A DNA stretch of 64,000 nucleotides from Gymnorhina tibicen (GCA_013399875.1 VXAZ01001688.1:253686-317685); one strand, 5' to 3'. Positions 13,160 through 28,000 are shown, counted from the stretch's first letter. Program-made: numbers and translations. Notes: a model not told the origin generated them from the letters alone.

Positions 13160-16100
13160 CCTAGTAAAAACGTTGTCTCCTGTAACAGTTTGGTAGAGAA
13201 GTAAGGCAGGTTCTAGCAGTACATGCATTTAATCTCGTTAGGGAAAAGGAAAAAAAAAGGTGTTTTATGCACTCCAGTGGTGAGCATTAAGGACAACATC
13301 TTCTGGGAAGATCTACTTTTGGGTTGGAAATTGGACAATCACATTGTTCCTAAATAAAGTGATCCTGCACATATGGGCTTAACTGGACATGAGGTTGATT
13401 TATAGTGGGCTACTTCCATATATCAAATTGAATGTGTATAGACATTTTCATCAGGGTGGGGTATTTCTAGAGTGTATCTGGGATAAGGTAACTAACAGGC
13501 AAAAAAAGGAAGTTTCCTAAATTGTCAGTGTTTTTACTGGTGTAAATATGAATAGCTCCGCCAAGACATTATGGTAGATGGCCCACATCTAAAGACCTTT
13601 CAGTGTAATGGGGATTTTTCCATTGCTTTCTCTGGCATTTGATTCAGGGCCCCTTTCCCTGGAATTTGGCTGAGAAGCCTCACTAAATCTGTACAAAAAC
13701 TGCTTATTTCCATTGCTGCTTAAGCAAACCAACATGACATGGAGTACAACATGGTTCTGGAGGTTTAGTTGGGTTAAATTGTATTTTTTTTTGAGTGTTC
13801 ACAGGCTGCTCCCTCCTAGCCTGTGGGTTTCTGCCACAGGATTTATTTATTGCTCTTGTCTAGAAATCAGGAGCTGGGTGGTTACATCTGTCCTTTCCCT
13901 TTCAGAGTGCTCTGGGTGGCTCAGGTTAGCAGTGGATTCAGATATACCCTCTCAAATACCTCCAGCTCTACTTAACTAAAACACTTGGTCTTAAATGGGG
14001 AATTTTTGTAGTGTGAATTAGTATAGGAGCACATTTGGAAGGCTCTGAAGAAAGCCTTGGGTGTCTTCGTTTTTGTTATTCCTGCAATCTTTGCAGAGAC
14101 GTAACATCCAGTCAAATGATGCGGGATCACTTCTGGAAAACTCTCTGTTCTCTCATCTTCTATACGAATCCTTTTTCTGTATCAGGTCAGAGCACAAATG
14201 CTACAAAAAAAGTGATTTATTGGTAAAATAGTGATTTTGCTGAGAAAAGTTCAACAAAAAAATGACAAAACATCTCTCCCATCTGTCTCCCAAGAAGTAC
14301 AAACTTCATCTTGAGATACTGTTTTTTGTTTCCGTGCTTGGAGACGTTAGAGAGCCTGATTCCTTCTCCTGAGAAGAGTAATAGATTTTCTTCTTTTAGA
14401 CTGGGTATGGTATTTGAAATGCTCTTGGGGTGCTTGCCTTCACTTATCTTCTGTTTCTTATCTCTTGAGTCTGCCAGTAAGTCACTGGAAGGGTCTTTTT
14501 TGTGTTGTGAAGGGATTTTTTCATTCCTTTCCATGTTATGTGATGTCTTTATCATTTATATTCAGGGGAGTAGCAGGGCTTTCTAAGAGCACAGGGCCGT
14601 GTTGCTTGGGAATCTCGGCTCTGCACACATTTGCCACACCTTTGATTTGTAGGTAGAGAGTTTTAGATCTATTTTAGGGTGTTTCTTTTGCAATAAGTGC
14701 AGAATGTCTGTCACCATGAAACCCAACTCTTGTGCTAGGGTTTGTGGAAACATGAGCCAAGAATAAATATATTTTACTGCTTGTGGGAAGGGCTCTGTTC
14801 CAGTTTTGTGTGCTGTGCTCTGATCAAACTGCTGAAGGCAGCCTGTGTGAGAGTGTAGATGTACTGACACCCTGCCTAAATTAACATGTCCTCGCTATTT
14901 CTGGGGTCTGAGAGTTTTTTTGGTAAATATTGTGCTTGTTTGTGATCTACAGTTGGTTTTGGTCCGTTACATTGATGGAGGGATGGATGTTGTCTCCCTG
15001 GGGAAGGATCTATGACCGTCCCTGACTCAGCTGCATTAATTTGCAAAAAGTTCTCCCCCCTGAGCAAAAGGAGAGTTTCAGACCTGACTTTTCCAGAACC
15101 ACAGTAAAGAGAGTCCAGATGGATGGGAGGACTGGGATAAAACCTGGCTCACAGCCTGGGATAACTGCACAGTGAGGATATAGCCAAAATGTCCCTCTCT
15201 GCCTCTTCTGACACTCTCCTGGGCCCTCCTGCTCTCTCCCCTTGCAAAGATCCACATTGTCCTTTCTTGTCTTTCCTTTCCAACTCTTTATTGCTTTAGT
15301 AATACCGAAAGGATCTCCTGCTCAAGCTGCCAGACAGGCAGCTTGTAATAACAGAGGCACAAAACCAGCACAAGAGATTTCCTGGTTTGACTAGGATTTG
15401 TGTGCAGGAAATCTCCTCCTGAGCCCCATGTGAGTGCAGAGGAACATTGCAGCCTTGCAGCCCAGCAAAGACATGGAGCTAAAACCCCCAGCCACCCCAG
15501 CTCCCCCACAAGAAAAGGGTAAAAGCATCAGTCAATGTCTCCAACACCCATTTCTTTGAAGGCAGCAGCTTTTGGGTGAGCGCTCAGCCTCTTCACTCTC
15601 TGTGAGCCCTGGCTCCCTTGCAGGGCAGCAGCCAACATGGGACCAGTGTTCCCTGACTTGCACCCTCTGGAAGTTTGTTTGTCCTCTGTCTTCATCTGAT
15701 GAGCTGGGTGTGGTGATGAGCAGGGGATCTGTGGATATTGCACTGCGAAGGGAAGCGATTCCAGGAGGAGCTTTGGGAGAGGCTGCGGGGTGTCTTCTGT
15801 GGCCTTTCCGAACTAGAGTGCTCTGGAGCTGTTCCTGAGCTTATTAGCACTGAACCTTCTTAATTCCAAGAGGCTGCTCGATGGCCACTTGGGAGATAAG
15901 GGAAGATTAAATAGAAGAGCGTAAGTGCTTGAAGATGAATCCTCAATACCTGTGATGAAAAGGAGGCTGGATTAAGTGAGAGTTGCACCTCTGTGAGCTT
16001 CATTTCAGAGCAGGGATAGCTGATCTCACCCCCAGCTGCCACTGGAAATCATCTGGCCCAGGCTGGAGAAAAGTTCGAGCCATTCTGGCATTAAGCTAAA

Positions 16101-19100
16101 ATCTTTTCTGGAGGTCTACACTTTTAAAAAAATAGTTGTGTAAGGCACTGAGAGGAATATTGATTGAGACTCTCAGGATCTGGTGGCAAAAGGATTGTTT
16201 AAAGGGTGGCATGAGTTTTGTAAACACACAAGGGATGAAAACGATGAATCAGAGGAATGCGCTGGTAAAGAACAGCCTTTGTTAAAAGAAGATACTCATT
16301 CCTCTAGAAAGCATCTTACAGAGAGCTAAAGAGAAGTGATAAAGTATGAACAATAGTCCTGATTCTTCTACTGCACTTAGAAAAATAAGGACAGACCTTG
16401 CTGGAATACACAGTTGGCAGGAAGGGCAACCTTGGACAGGAGGAGTCTTTCTCTGGGCTGGACTCCATCTTGGCTCCAGGCTTGTCCATAAGGATTTCAC
16501 CTCCAGAAGGAATGCTGCAATCCTCACTGAGGTGCCATGGATGGGAGCACTGAGCACAGCATTGGCTTTGTTTGTGCTGATTTCCTTGCATTGTGTTGCT
16601 TTAGGCCTGGCAGCAACTGGCACATTATCAGACATTGGAAGCCAGGAGATTCCAAAAGCAAGGTCAGTGACCAGGCATGTCCCACCTGAGGGAGATTCAG
16701 TCGATTGCACCACACTGTGGAGGCTTCCCACAGCTTTCCAGACCATTGTGTTAAGATGACATCAGTGATGTAAACCCACAAGAGCCAGGGATTTTGGACT
16801 TCGGGATGAAGATCAGGTTTCTAAAATTCATGTCTGTGCCTCAGTAGCCCTATCTGTCCTCCACAGGGAGTTCCTGGGGAAGTTTGTTGGAAGTTGGTGC
16901 AGTCGGCACAACCCAGTGCTGGGATGGACTCTGTGCTGCACCGAGAGTTGTCTTTGATGTCTCTCACTGGTTGCTATCGTGACTGCTGTTGCTGTCAGGG
17001 AGAGATGTAGTGCAGTGAGCTGAAGACACTGATCTGATTATGGTGACAGACTATGAAAATAAACGTTTCTCTAAGAGCAGAGTTTTGACAGTTGACGTTT
17101 TTTTAAAGCCCATTCACAAAACTTGGGATATTATACTTTATTTTCTTACTGTTCACAGTGAAAGGTTGCATGCACTAGACACCCATGGATATGTAAAATT
17201 AAACGCATTAAGAAAACAATAAATTATTTTGAGTCAAATGTATATCTCTTAAAAACTTGTTGAGTCTCTGGCTGTTTCAGGTCTGCTTGAGATGGAGTTA
17301 ATTGTCCCCAAAGTGCTGAGCTTTGGGGAGTGTCTTGGTAGCTAAAAGGTGTTGGTAATACCCCAGTGCTCTGAGCAGTATTGGCACAGCATCAGGGCTG
17401 TCTCCCCAGCATTCCTTCTCACCAGCAGCCTGGAGGTGGGCGAGAGCTTGGGACACAGGGACACAGCCAGGACAACTGATGGAAACTGCCCAAAGGGATA
17501 TCCCACTCCAAAGGACATCGGCAGCAAAAGCTACGAGAGAGGAGGATGGGAGGCATTCATTATTATGTTGTTTCTTCTCTGGAGCAATTCCTACGCATCC
17601 TGAGGTCCTACAGCCCAGAAAGTGGCTGGACATTGCCTGCTGATGGAAAGTAGAGAACAAATATTTTGTTTTCCTTTGCTTCTGTGAGACTTTTCCCATC
17701 TGATTTTCTCCCTACCCTGTCCTGTTGGGGGGATTGATAAGCAGCCTGTGGGGACCTGGCCTCCAACGAGTGTCACCCCACCACATCAAGGGACTTTTCC
17801 CTTTATCCTGACGCCGGGATCAGCTTTGCAAAGGCAGCTGGATGACCTGAGCTGGGAAGTAACAGAGCCTGATTGCTCATGGATCTGTACCTCATAATTG
17901 ATTGGGCTTTGGCAAAGCCTTTCCTGCAGGACAGAAATTAGTAGGGCAAGAGGTTTTTAAGAAAGTCAGCTTGCAGCCACTAAAGAAAGGAAAAATTACT
18001 AATTATATATGCAATCAGTTCTGCCGGTGAGACAGTGATGAGCTTCCTACAGAATTGTCTGTGGAAATCTCTTTGTCTTTTTTTGGAAACAAAAAACTCT
18101 TGGAGAATACTTTGGGGGGAAAAGGTCATGACATTTGAGAGGGGAAAAAAGAAAAACACAGTACAGTGATTTTTTTTTTTTTTCCACAAGCCTCAAATCT
18201 GCAGTGCCTGGGCTCCATACTTCTGTCAGCAATTTTCTTTCCCCTCCTATTTTTGCAAGAGAATTTTAATACGAATTTTGTCATGACTTGTGACACACAG
18301 GAACTGCCTTGATTTCCCCCAGCCTGTACGGTGCCTGTCCCCTGCCCTTCTGGCACAGCGTCTCTCTGTGTTGTTCCTTGAATAACATGTTGAATAATGA
18401 GCTTTTGTCAGGGATGTAGCATTGGCTGGTGGGAGTTGGTAGGGTTTGGTTGGCTCCTGCCAGCAAACACAGAGCCATCAGCTGGGACAGCTGTGGAATT
18501 CCCTCGTGAGGTGTTGGGTGTGATAAACTGATCTAGGAAGATTATCTGTAGAGAGGCTGTTATCCAGCAGAAAATACAGAGCCTTTATTTATTTTCGCAT
18601 TTAATAATGAACCATAAACTGCATCAAATCAAACATGGATTCCCTGTTGAATTGCGTTAAATCAATGGTGACTTATAGTTTTACCTCCTTTGTGTGCTAT
18701 AGGGTGCTGTTTAAGGTGGAGAGCAAAGGAAATGTGTGTTATTGCACCAAATGGTTAAATAACATTTGCACTAACAAATATCGTGCGTGTTTATTGGAAT
18801 GTGGGCGTCAAATAGGTCTGTTTGCCTCTGTCCTTGCTGTTATTATGGATTGTTAAACTGTCAGACACACTTTGTCTATCAGCAGTTGCATGTTTATAGT
18901 GAAGATGCCATGGAGGGACTGGTTGGATTACCCTAAGGGGATCCCTACACACCCCACTTTGGAGTTCCCAGCGTGCACTGACGGAAGCAGGGTTTTTCCC
19001 ACAAATTTCTATGGCTTTGGATCATCCTCTGTTCCTGTTCTCTCACCATTTGCTCTGCCATGACTCTTGCTGTCATCAGCAAGCTTCCAGGATTTGGGCA

Positions 19101-22100
19101 CTGCAAACAGCAGGTACCAGGGCAGTGTATGTAAGGCAGGGTCTCTGTACATGGGTTTTATTCTCTACTTGCATAATTTTTTGTCAAGGGAAGTGATCTT
19201 TGAAAATAAAACCCAGCTTTCTGCTGGGATCTGTCTGTGAAGGGCAGTGGGAAAGGGATGCTGCTTATCCTTGACCTGCTGGATTATATCACTCCTATTT
19301 CTCAGCAGAAATGTTCTCCCTTTGCAAGTGAAAAGAGGACGTCTCAAAGAAACCTCTCTGCAGAGCTCTGACCCATGCTCCCAGTGGAGCTGGGGTTAGC
19401 AGCACTCCTGTCTCCAGCCATGAGGAGTGTAAATGGGCTTTGCCAAGCGCTTCCACATGCCTGCCAATTTTTTCTCACAGTTCAGTCGGTTGTTTTTTTA
19501 AGATTTTTTTTACAGAGCTTTTCTTTTTTAAAGCAAACCAATGCTGTGAGCCTTGCATTTAACTGAATGCGTGTGCTCAGGCAGATGCAACTAATGCAGT
19601 AGAAAAGTAAGATTAGAGGTGATTTGGGTAATTTTCCAGTTTGTGAGTGGGCAGTCAAGTCCCTCCACACACAATCTGGGAGAGTATCTGAGCTGCTCAG
19701 TACTTTGGGGCACTACATAAAATCCAGGTACATTTTGTACCTGGATTGTAACCCAGGCAGTATGGTGGGTTTGGGGAAGTGGTGCTTGTTTTCTTAGCTT
19801 CTCTTTCACGGAAGTCGTACTACATTTGTAGTGCCCTTTGCTCTGATGGGCAAAATCCATGGCAGTTTGCTGCTTTTGTAGCAGCCTTTTTTCCTAGGAG
19901 AAATATTGGAAATGTGCTGTATCAATAGTATCTAACTCTGTTACCATTGGGAACCACCTTGTTAACAACTGAACAGTTAAATCTCTCCCTTCCGTGGTTG
20001 AGAGAAAGATCTTCGTTCCTCACTATTCCTAACTACTCCTCAGTACCTGCCATGGGCAAACATGTAAATGTGATGGGATAAGGAATCAGCTTGGGTTATA
20101 TATAGAAAAGCTGAAAATCTTGTGTCTGTATGAGACTGGATTTAGTGGGAGCATCTTGGGGGAGCTGATGCACTGAATTTCACATGAACAAAGCATGGCC
20201 AGCACTTGTGCAAGGGTCCCTAATCCTCCAGGGCTGTGTCCAATGCTACTTTTGAGGGACTTGCTGGCGTTCAGGAGCAACCACATCACTGAGGTTCATT
20301 ACTCTGTTTGACCTGGACTGCTCTGAGCTATCCATGGCAAGGCAAAATCTGAGGGATTGGATTTGCAGTCAGTAAGTGAAATATTAGAGCTTATATTAAG
20401 CAGTAGAGACTTAAGGTAGAATATACTTTATCATATTTTAAGCTTGTAACATAAACAGTGATGGGTTGTTCTTATCTGAGTGCTTCCAAACAAGATTTTG
20501 ATCCCACCTAGCACATTGCTGTTCCAGCTGAGGGCGTAGGAAATCAAAGATTAAATGCTGAGATGAAATGACCTTCCCCTCCTTTCTCCCTATAGATGAT
20601 TTACATTTAAGCCCAGATGCAAACCTAGATTTCACAGCTGATTTTCTTAGTGTAGACTAAACCAAAATCTTGTTATTCAAAGCTTGTCAGTGTTCAAAGT
20701 AAATCATATAATAGTTTATTCTCTTTTCTGGCAGAGGTAGAGTGAAATTCTCAGGCAGAGATCAATGTACAGTGAAGAAAGCTCCATGGAAATATTGCTG
20801 CTCACTGGAATGTATACTTATTTATTCAATTTCTAGAAATCTAGATGAAAGACAGGGAAGACGGAGGGATTGTTCTAATGAAATTGGCAACAATAATTGT
20901 AATTAAACCAAAACTGTTTAGGTTTGAAACAAAATCATTTAGAGTTTGACCAAAGCTTGGCGTTGTTGGTTCTCTTCCTTTCTGACACTGCAGACGCATT
21001 TCTGCTAAACCATTACGTGTTTAGCATTGACTTCCATTAAAAAGACATTAAGACTGTGGGAAGATTTTTGTCACGGCAGTGAATCACTAAGAAGAGCTGT
21101 GTGTGACATATCAGGACAAAATGGTTATTTCAATGTTTGAGCAGTGCCAGCACAAGGCACACAGCCCCTTTGGGAATGGGAAAAGCTGGGGATTGCTATA
21201 AGGCTCCTTCATCATCCTTCTTTACCCATTTGGTGCTGCTGAGCAAAGGGTTGTGCTGGGGTGAGGATTTTGCTGCATCTGGGAATGGAGTTTCTCCCTG
21301 GCCAGGGCAAGGAATGGTTGATGGCCATGGCATGAAAGGAATTACACAATTAGCTCCCACAGCCTGGATGGGAGTGCTGGTGTGGAATATGTCCCTAAAC
21401 CAGAAATGTGCCATGTCTAGTGTTAGGAAAAGTGCTGTCTTTGTTATGCTTCCCTTCCTGCAGAACTTAGGAGAAGTCACAAGAGCTGCCCAGAAAAAGG
21501 CAGAAATGGGGATATTTTGAGTGGAAAACCTTTGACTTCAGATTTTATTTCTTCCACTGTTGTTGAGGGCACACAATAAATCTTCCCTAGTTATTTTCAC
21601 TTGAGGCAATGATGCACCAGAGTGATGTGTTATAGCTTACCCCGGTGCAACAAATATCCTCAATTTACTTTTTTACAAGCCTACTAATTTTCATGGATTT
21701 CTAGAACTGTTTATGAACTGAGGAACAGCTGTATGATGGAAAGGGATATAAAACCCCCCAAGCACAGAACCTCCAGAATATCTGCAGTGAACAAGCAGAC
21801 AGACCAATGCATTTATATCTGAGGAGTGAGTGAGACCGTTCACAGCTAAATCCTTCATCAGCTGCCGCTGGTATAGATAGCATTGATGTCTTGGGCCGCA
21901 TCCAAAAGTTTTGTAGGTGACCAGGGGTGGCACTTTGCGTCCTCTAGTCCAGATTGGAGATTTTTGCTCCAAGCCCTTTGAGCAAAAATGAGATGAAATA
22001 TGGTTTCTTTTTGCTCAGAGGGGCCCAAAGGTCTTGGAGGAAAATCAATTTGCTTGACAGACTTGGCAAGGAGAGCTCTCAGCTGGTGGCTGGCCTCTCT

Positions 22101-24230
22101 CCAAGCTCTCCCTGTCCAGGGACAGGCAGGATAATTTAGCAGATCTTGTTCCAGCAGAGTGGGATAACATATTCGTAGATGTCCAAGTGACTGAAGAGCT
22201 CAGTGCATAAGCACTTGGGAGAACAAATCTGTTTGGTGCTGGCTCTTGCCTCCTATGGAGAGAAGGAACGTGCTTGACTCTGTCCTGTGGCAGGCACCAG
22301 TTCAAAGTCACTTTGAAAGGGGGCAATGGAAAGCACTGGGATGGTCCACAAATGTCCAAACATTAATTTCTCTCAAAAGTGCCCAGGATTTCCCCTCAGT
22401 CCGTGGATATACCACGACTAATTTGTTTTATCAACAGCTAGCTGATGTTTCAGTTTTTCCTCAGTTTTTTTCTTACTGCTTTAACTTTTTAACCTTCTTA
22501 TCACCTCTAACTGAGTGTGTTTTGGGTGATTTTGAATGAAATTTCAACACTACTCTTTTTCAAGAAAAGCATTGCTGTTACTTTAGCAGCCTTGCAGACA
22601 TGCAGTTATTAGTGCTGTAGCACAGCAATGGGATAATATGACTCTCCTTGAACCCTTCTCTCTGTTTGTTTTTACTGTCACTGTGTGTCTTGGGATTTAA
22701 GGATCTCTGGAAACCTTCCCTGTGTGCAGCCCCTGGGAGGAGCCAATGTGTGCTGGCACAGGCTGCCCTGGTGTGGTGGATAGATGAGGTTTTCAGTTTT
22801 CTCCGATTCCAGTTAGTAACTGTGATAGGAAAACCACAAAGGGGAAAAGGGGCTCTTCTCCAACTGCAGCAAGTCAGCCCTGCCTTCAGCTCTTCGAACA
22901 CGTTGTGTTGTCACACGAAAGTGTTGCACCAAGCAGATTTGTTGTATGAATGTGCCTGGTGGTGTTTGCAATGAATCCTGTGGTTTATGTTGTGTTTGTA
23001 GGATGGAGGCTGCTTTAAATTCATTACCCTTTCATTAAGTTTGTTCCGTGGTGTTTTAATTGACTGTTGTCTGTGGAACCCAAATAAATGAGAATCCTGG
23101 AATAGCAAAAGAAGGGTAACACAAGCAGTAAGCATTTTTTTGTTATGATAAAATAATTCTGAGTATATGGGAAGAAAATTCCAGAATGCAAATTGTAAGT
23201 CCTAAATGTCCAGCCTCATTTCTAACCTGCATTTAGAGGAATCTTGTGGTTGTCCTGCTTGGAAGAGTCAAACACCTGAAAATTCCTGCAGTGAGGGCTC
23301 CCTGCTGCATGGCTCAGCTGTCCCTGGCCTGCACAGGGAGCGTGGGACAGCTCTTGGGAGGGGTAGTGCAGAGCAGGCTCTGGCACTGCGCATTTAAGGG
23401 CTGTTGTTGGGGCCGTCAGATCACTTTAGACAAAGTCAGGAGTGATTTAGCAGAGCTGATTCTGCCCTGAGGAAGAGAAAGGAGTAACTGACCTGGGAAG
23501 ATCTTTTCCCACTCTCTTTTATGTGATGCTGTTCCTGTTTCAATCCTCTGGGACCCAAAACTGTGCAGCGTTTTGCATCTCAAAGTCAGCCTGAGAGAAG
23601 GTTACTGAATACAAAACAAGTTCATCCAAGAGTATGGGAGATGAGTTAGCAGAAGGTGTTGAAGTATTATTTGACATCATTAACTTGTGCTTTTAATCAT
23701 AAGAAATATACCTGAAAAACTTCATGGCATCCTCCTCTTCCCTGGTAAAAAATGGCATAAGAACACATAACAAAAATAACTTCAGCCCCTTACTCCCCAT
23801 CTCTGTCACAGGTGCAGTGGAGTAACAGACTTACAACATATTTTCTGTAGAGCCTCCCTTCCCTTCCCATGGGCAGCCACACGTCCCCCTGTCCCTGTAT
23901 TACACGGAGAGGACAGCCCTTAGCTGCCACCTCTCTGGTTCTACCAGAACTGTGCCAATTAAGGAGAGTTTTCTGTATTTATCATGGAAGAGTTACTTAC
24001 ACCCACTGACATTTCTGCTGGCTGCTGTTAAAATCCTCTCCGCTCTAAAGTCAGCAGCTGCATCTCAGGGTGACAAATAAAACTGGTACTGAAGAAAATG
24101 TCTCCTGAAGTGTTGAATGTAAAATTGTTTAATGGTAAATAATACAGCCTGCAATGATGTGCTGGGAAAATGGACTAAAAGGAGAAATCAAATTTAATGT
24201 GCTTCAGGTTTTTGCTCTTTGCTGTTACAG
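13160..24230. other. Non-coding DNA, no gene recognised
   Basis: This is about 11 kb of mixed-composition sequence with a T-run at 18170-18183 and no other repeat of note. A stretch at 16282-16759 is open on both strands for 137 (plus) and 154 (minus) codons. Neither product resembles a known family and the two are simply antisense to each other. No RNA gene or spliced exon series could be supported. Confidence 0.6.
18170..18183 (+). repeat. Poly-T tract
   Basis: Fourteen consecutive T. It may be a simple mononucleotide tract, or the reverse of a decayed retroposon tail. No retroposed body is recognisable next to it. Confidence 0.85.
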
Positions 24231-24259
24231 GAATTGATCATGCACAGTTAGTGAGAAGG
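24231..24259 (+). other. Candidate 29-nt mini-exon
   Basis: A strong acceptor (TTTTTGCTCTTTGCTGTTACAG) is followed by 29 nt and then a donor-like GTAAGAACA. With two bases completing a previous codon, the segment reads IDHAQLVRR and ends on a codon boundary. No partner exon of compatible phase was identified on the plus strand nearby, so this could equally be a decoy. Exons this short are rare but real in vertebrate neuronal and muscle genes. Confidence 0.15.
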
Positions 24260-24964
24260 GTAAGAACACTCAGGGGAGACAAACATCAACACATCTCAGG
24301 AGCAGAAAAGACAAAGGTTTCAGAAAAATGTTCTTTCCTTTACTTTCTAGTTGTTCTGCTTATTGTTTGTTGTTGTTCTGGTGTTTGGTTTTTTTTCTTA
24401 AGAAACAATGCATTTCTTTTATCTTCCCCTCTTTCTTCCTTTTCATCTTCTATCTTAAATGTCTCATTAGCTTCTGCTGCGGAGTTGTGCAAGATCAAAT
24501 GTTGTCAGCCTGTGCTGATGAATACCTCTCTGCAAACCTTACATAATCCATGCCAGCCCCAAATCAGGTTAGTGCAGAAATAGAGCTTTACACCTTTGAA
24601 CTGCCAGTTCTGCAGCAAAAAGCAGCTGCTGGCATCGTGTGCCAGGCCAGGCTTTGGCAGCAGTCAGGAAGACATTGCACTAAGTTTTGGGACACAGAAA
24701 TGAGGAGTTGCAGCCACTTATCCCATATCCTTTGGAAGTCCCCTACCAGTTTATTAACTCTGAATCAGGTGCACGTTTTTCATGGTCACAAAGGTGGAAA
24801 ATTTCAGTATTTCCAAGGCCATACTCAATAATGACACGAATTTTTCTAGTTCTCCACTTAACTCCGTGTTTTTCCTGGCTGACTCTGGAACATAGCAGGG
24901 AAATTTCTGTGCAATTCCATTATTGCCAAGGGCCAGATTGTCAGCTGCATGTTTGAGTGTGGGA

Positions 24965-25013
24965 CACAGAATCAGAAGGGACCCACAAGGATCACGGAAG
25001 TCCAACTCCTAGG
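24965..25013 (-). mobile_element. CR1 LINE fragment (3' end, minus orientation)
   Basis: The plus strand shows CAGAATCAGAAGGGACC, then CCACAAGGATCACGGAAG and TCCAACTCC. This matches the reverse complement of the conserved CR1 3' terminus, where the forward reading is a GGTCCCTTCCAAC-type block followed by an ATTCTGTG tail. Only about 50 bp survive, as is usual for 5'-truncated CR1 copies, and several differences suggest an old insertion. No CR1 coding sequence is present. Confidence 0.72.
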
Positions 25014-28000
25014 CTGAACAGGTTGCATTTGCAGCAGTGTGGGTGCAGTTTAGGTTGACTCTGTTGAGATTATCATCCTTTGTGCTCCATGCAGGAGCAG
25101 CTGTGGTAGTTTGTGCATCCAGAGCAGTCCAGGGAATGGACTTGTACAAGAAAGGCTGACAGGGCTGCAGTTTGATTTTTCTTGGTTAGTCAAGAAAGTG
25201 TGTGCAGGTTACGCTGCATCCCTGGGGAATCCCTCAAAACCAGAGAGGGTGCTCATTATCTTTCACTGGGCCTGACCACTGTTCTGTGTTAAGGCAATAT
25301 ATATTTCTGTGTTTGCTGTCAGAGAAGGGTTTGTTTTATCTTATTTTAAACCTCCTTGAAGCCTGTGCATAAACATTCACCTGTTGCTCTGTGGCAGGTA
25401 AATAAGAATTGAGCCTTTTGTATGCTATGGGAATAAGATGGAAATGCTGCACTGAGGATGCAAGCAAACAAAATAGGATTATTGACTGATCTCTTGAAAA
25501 ATGTATGTGCATTTCTCCTGGACCTACTGTGAATTGAAGGAATCTGAGTAAATGCACATCCCTGAATCTCTCCCCTCTGCTACTTACCTTAGTACTTGGC
25601 TCCTCATATGTTAGGGCAGCAGCAGCAAAATGCATTAGAAAACAGAAGTACAAGTAACAGCTGCAAGGAATGAAAAACTCTTGGAGGTGGTGTCATCTTG
25701 CAAAGAAAAATGTGTTGAAGTAAATGATCCTCTCCCAAAATGGGAGTCTGGCTGCAAACAAGGAATCAGAGAGAAAATAGGGAAAGTGCTTTTCACAGAA
25801 GTAATCCAGGGAAATCATATGCTACAACTTTCTTGCAGGCCAGGCACTAATTTAATCACAGGAGATAAAATGTGTCCTATTTCACTGCAGGACACGGGAA
25901 GATTACTGGCTCGTTTATTTCAGGGCTTAAGTGCATGTGCATAGGTCATACTTTATTTTCCAGATGCTTCCTGCAAGCAGAATATTTGGACCTGCTGCAA
26001 GGTAGAGGCCTGAGGATGGTTCAGGACAAGGGTCGAGTCCAGTGCGGAACCAGAGGAGGCCTTGGGGGCTGCCTTGGAGAAGGCCTAGATTTCCAAACAT
26101 CCCAGTTTTCCTTGCTCTGTCACATGCCAAGTGCCAGAGCAAAGGGACCTGCCTTTCTCTTTCCCATTTCTGTGTTTGGTGCCTTTCACTAGAGAATTAT
26201 TAGGTAACAAATACATAGACACACACACATAGAGAGAGATTCTCATTAAATGAAGAAGGACTAAGTAACTGCACATTATTGACTTTAATGGTTCCCAAAT
26301 GTACATCCTGTATTGCTTCTGGATCTGGGGGAATCCCAGCTTCGGATGTGAGCTTTGCCTGCAGGTCTTTTCCAACATCAAGGAGCCTTCCAATTAGAGC
26401 TGCCTTGTGTGTGGGTTATAATTTGATGCTTCTGGCCTGCTCAAAGTACTTTTACTGGAATAAAACCCATGCCACAAATCCTGTTTTATGATGTACCTGT
26501 CAGCTCCTTAGTGCAGGAAGTGGAAGGGGGCTGATGTACACCATTGGGATACTTAGAAGTTAAAGACCAATGATCTGTATTTAAGACTTGGGAATGAGGG
26601 AGGGAGACAGGACCAAAGAGAGAGTGAAAGTGGCTGATTCCTTAGTGCTAATATTCCTCAGAGAGTGTTAATGGGCTAAAGGGAAATTCAGCCACTTGAA
26701 GAGGATGCTTCAAACAGAAGGATTACTGAAGGCTGAGGAAAGAAAGGCAGAGCAAAGCCCTGGTCCTACTCCAGTCAGGGGATGCTAATGTGGCTCTCAG
26801 CTATTCAAAGCCAAAAAAGAAAGAGAGGAGGAGGCTGTGCCCCCTCGAGAGGGATGCTCATGAAGAAGGGAAAACATTAAACCAACTGCTCTGTGCAATT
26901 TAGTCAGGCAAAAGGCATAAAGGAAGGAAAGTGGAAATGAGAATGCAGTCATAAAAGCAATGACCAGGTCAATGCTATTTTTAGTTTCCATAAAGTTATG
27001 GTTCTATTCAGTGAAGGAAAATGGGGTAAATTCCTCTTTGCCATCCGGCAAGGATGAAGGAAAACTTGAACGTTTCTCTCTTACCTTCTCACTTTGACTA
27101 AAATCTGCCAAAAGGTGCTTTTTTTCCCCATCTCTGTTTGTCCAGTTCAGGTCTAAGATAAAAGTCCCTGCTATTTTTGCGATATGCCAGTGGTGTTGTT
27201 TCTGCTGTTCATGAGAAGATGGAAATGGACCTCCTTGCAGGCAGCTCACAGTCTGTGGGACAGGCACCCATCTGGAATAACTGGGTAGCTCATTCCCTCT
27301 TCCCTTCTTATTGAGTGCTTGGGTTGGTTTATTGCAGGTGTTGGGAATGCTGGGTTTAAGGTAGGGCAAGTCACAGACTGCCACAAAAACTGTGGTGAGG
27401 AGGGCATATAGCAGGAAATGGGAATGTGAGCCTGAAACATCTATTGGGTATTTAGCAGAGGGGGTCGGAGGAGGAGACTGCAAGACTCCAGCACTGCTGC
27501 TGCACTGGGCACACACCCCTTGGAGCCAGAAGAGGCTTCCCAGGCTTGGGAAGAGCTGAGGTGGCTCCAGGGTTCCGTGTCTCTTGCTTGTGTGGATTCC
27601 TCTCTTTTAGCACTACACTGCTGTATTTGACTTTTCAACAAAGTAACTACCATTTTGGTGAATTTTGAGATGAGAACAACTCTTCCCATGACTCAAATGC
27701 CCATCTCACAAAGATTGCGTCAAAATCTAATTATGAGTAATTACCCTATCAGATGTCTCATCATTCATTCCTGTAATTGGGTTTGCAGGGCTCAAAGATT
27801 TCTGCTGAAAGATGTGTAAAATGATTCAGGCTTTTGACATTTGCCTTCAGAATGTTTGTGGCGATGTTTTGAGTCCAGAACCTCTGCAGTCAATAGCTGT
27901 GGCTGTAATGGACACTGAGCACTTGGACCACTGCCAGCGTTCCAGAGCCATTCACGTGCCCTGCCTGGGGGGAATTCTGTGGTGGGCACCATCAATAACA

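Noticed and set aside
16282..16759. Paired open readings of 154 (minus) and 137 (plus) codons
   Set aside because: They are antisense shadows of each other without recognisable content, and no retroelement match was seen.
27004..27516. 170-codon minus-strand open reading
   Set aside because: For a 64-kb window read in six frames, roughly one chance reading of this size is expected. There is no recognisable domain, codon bias or splice pattern.
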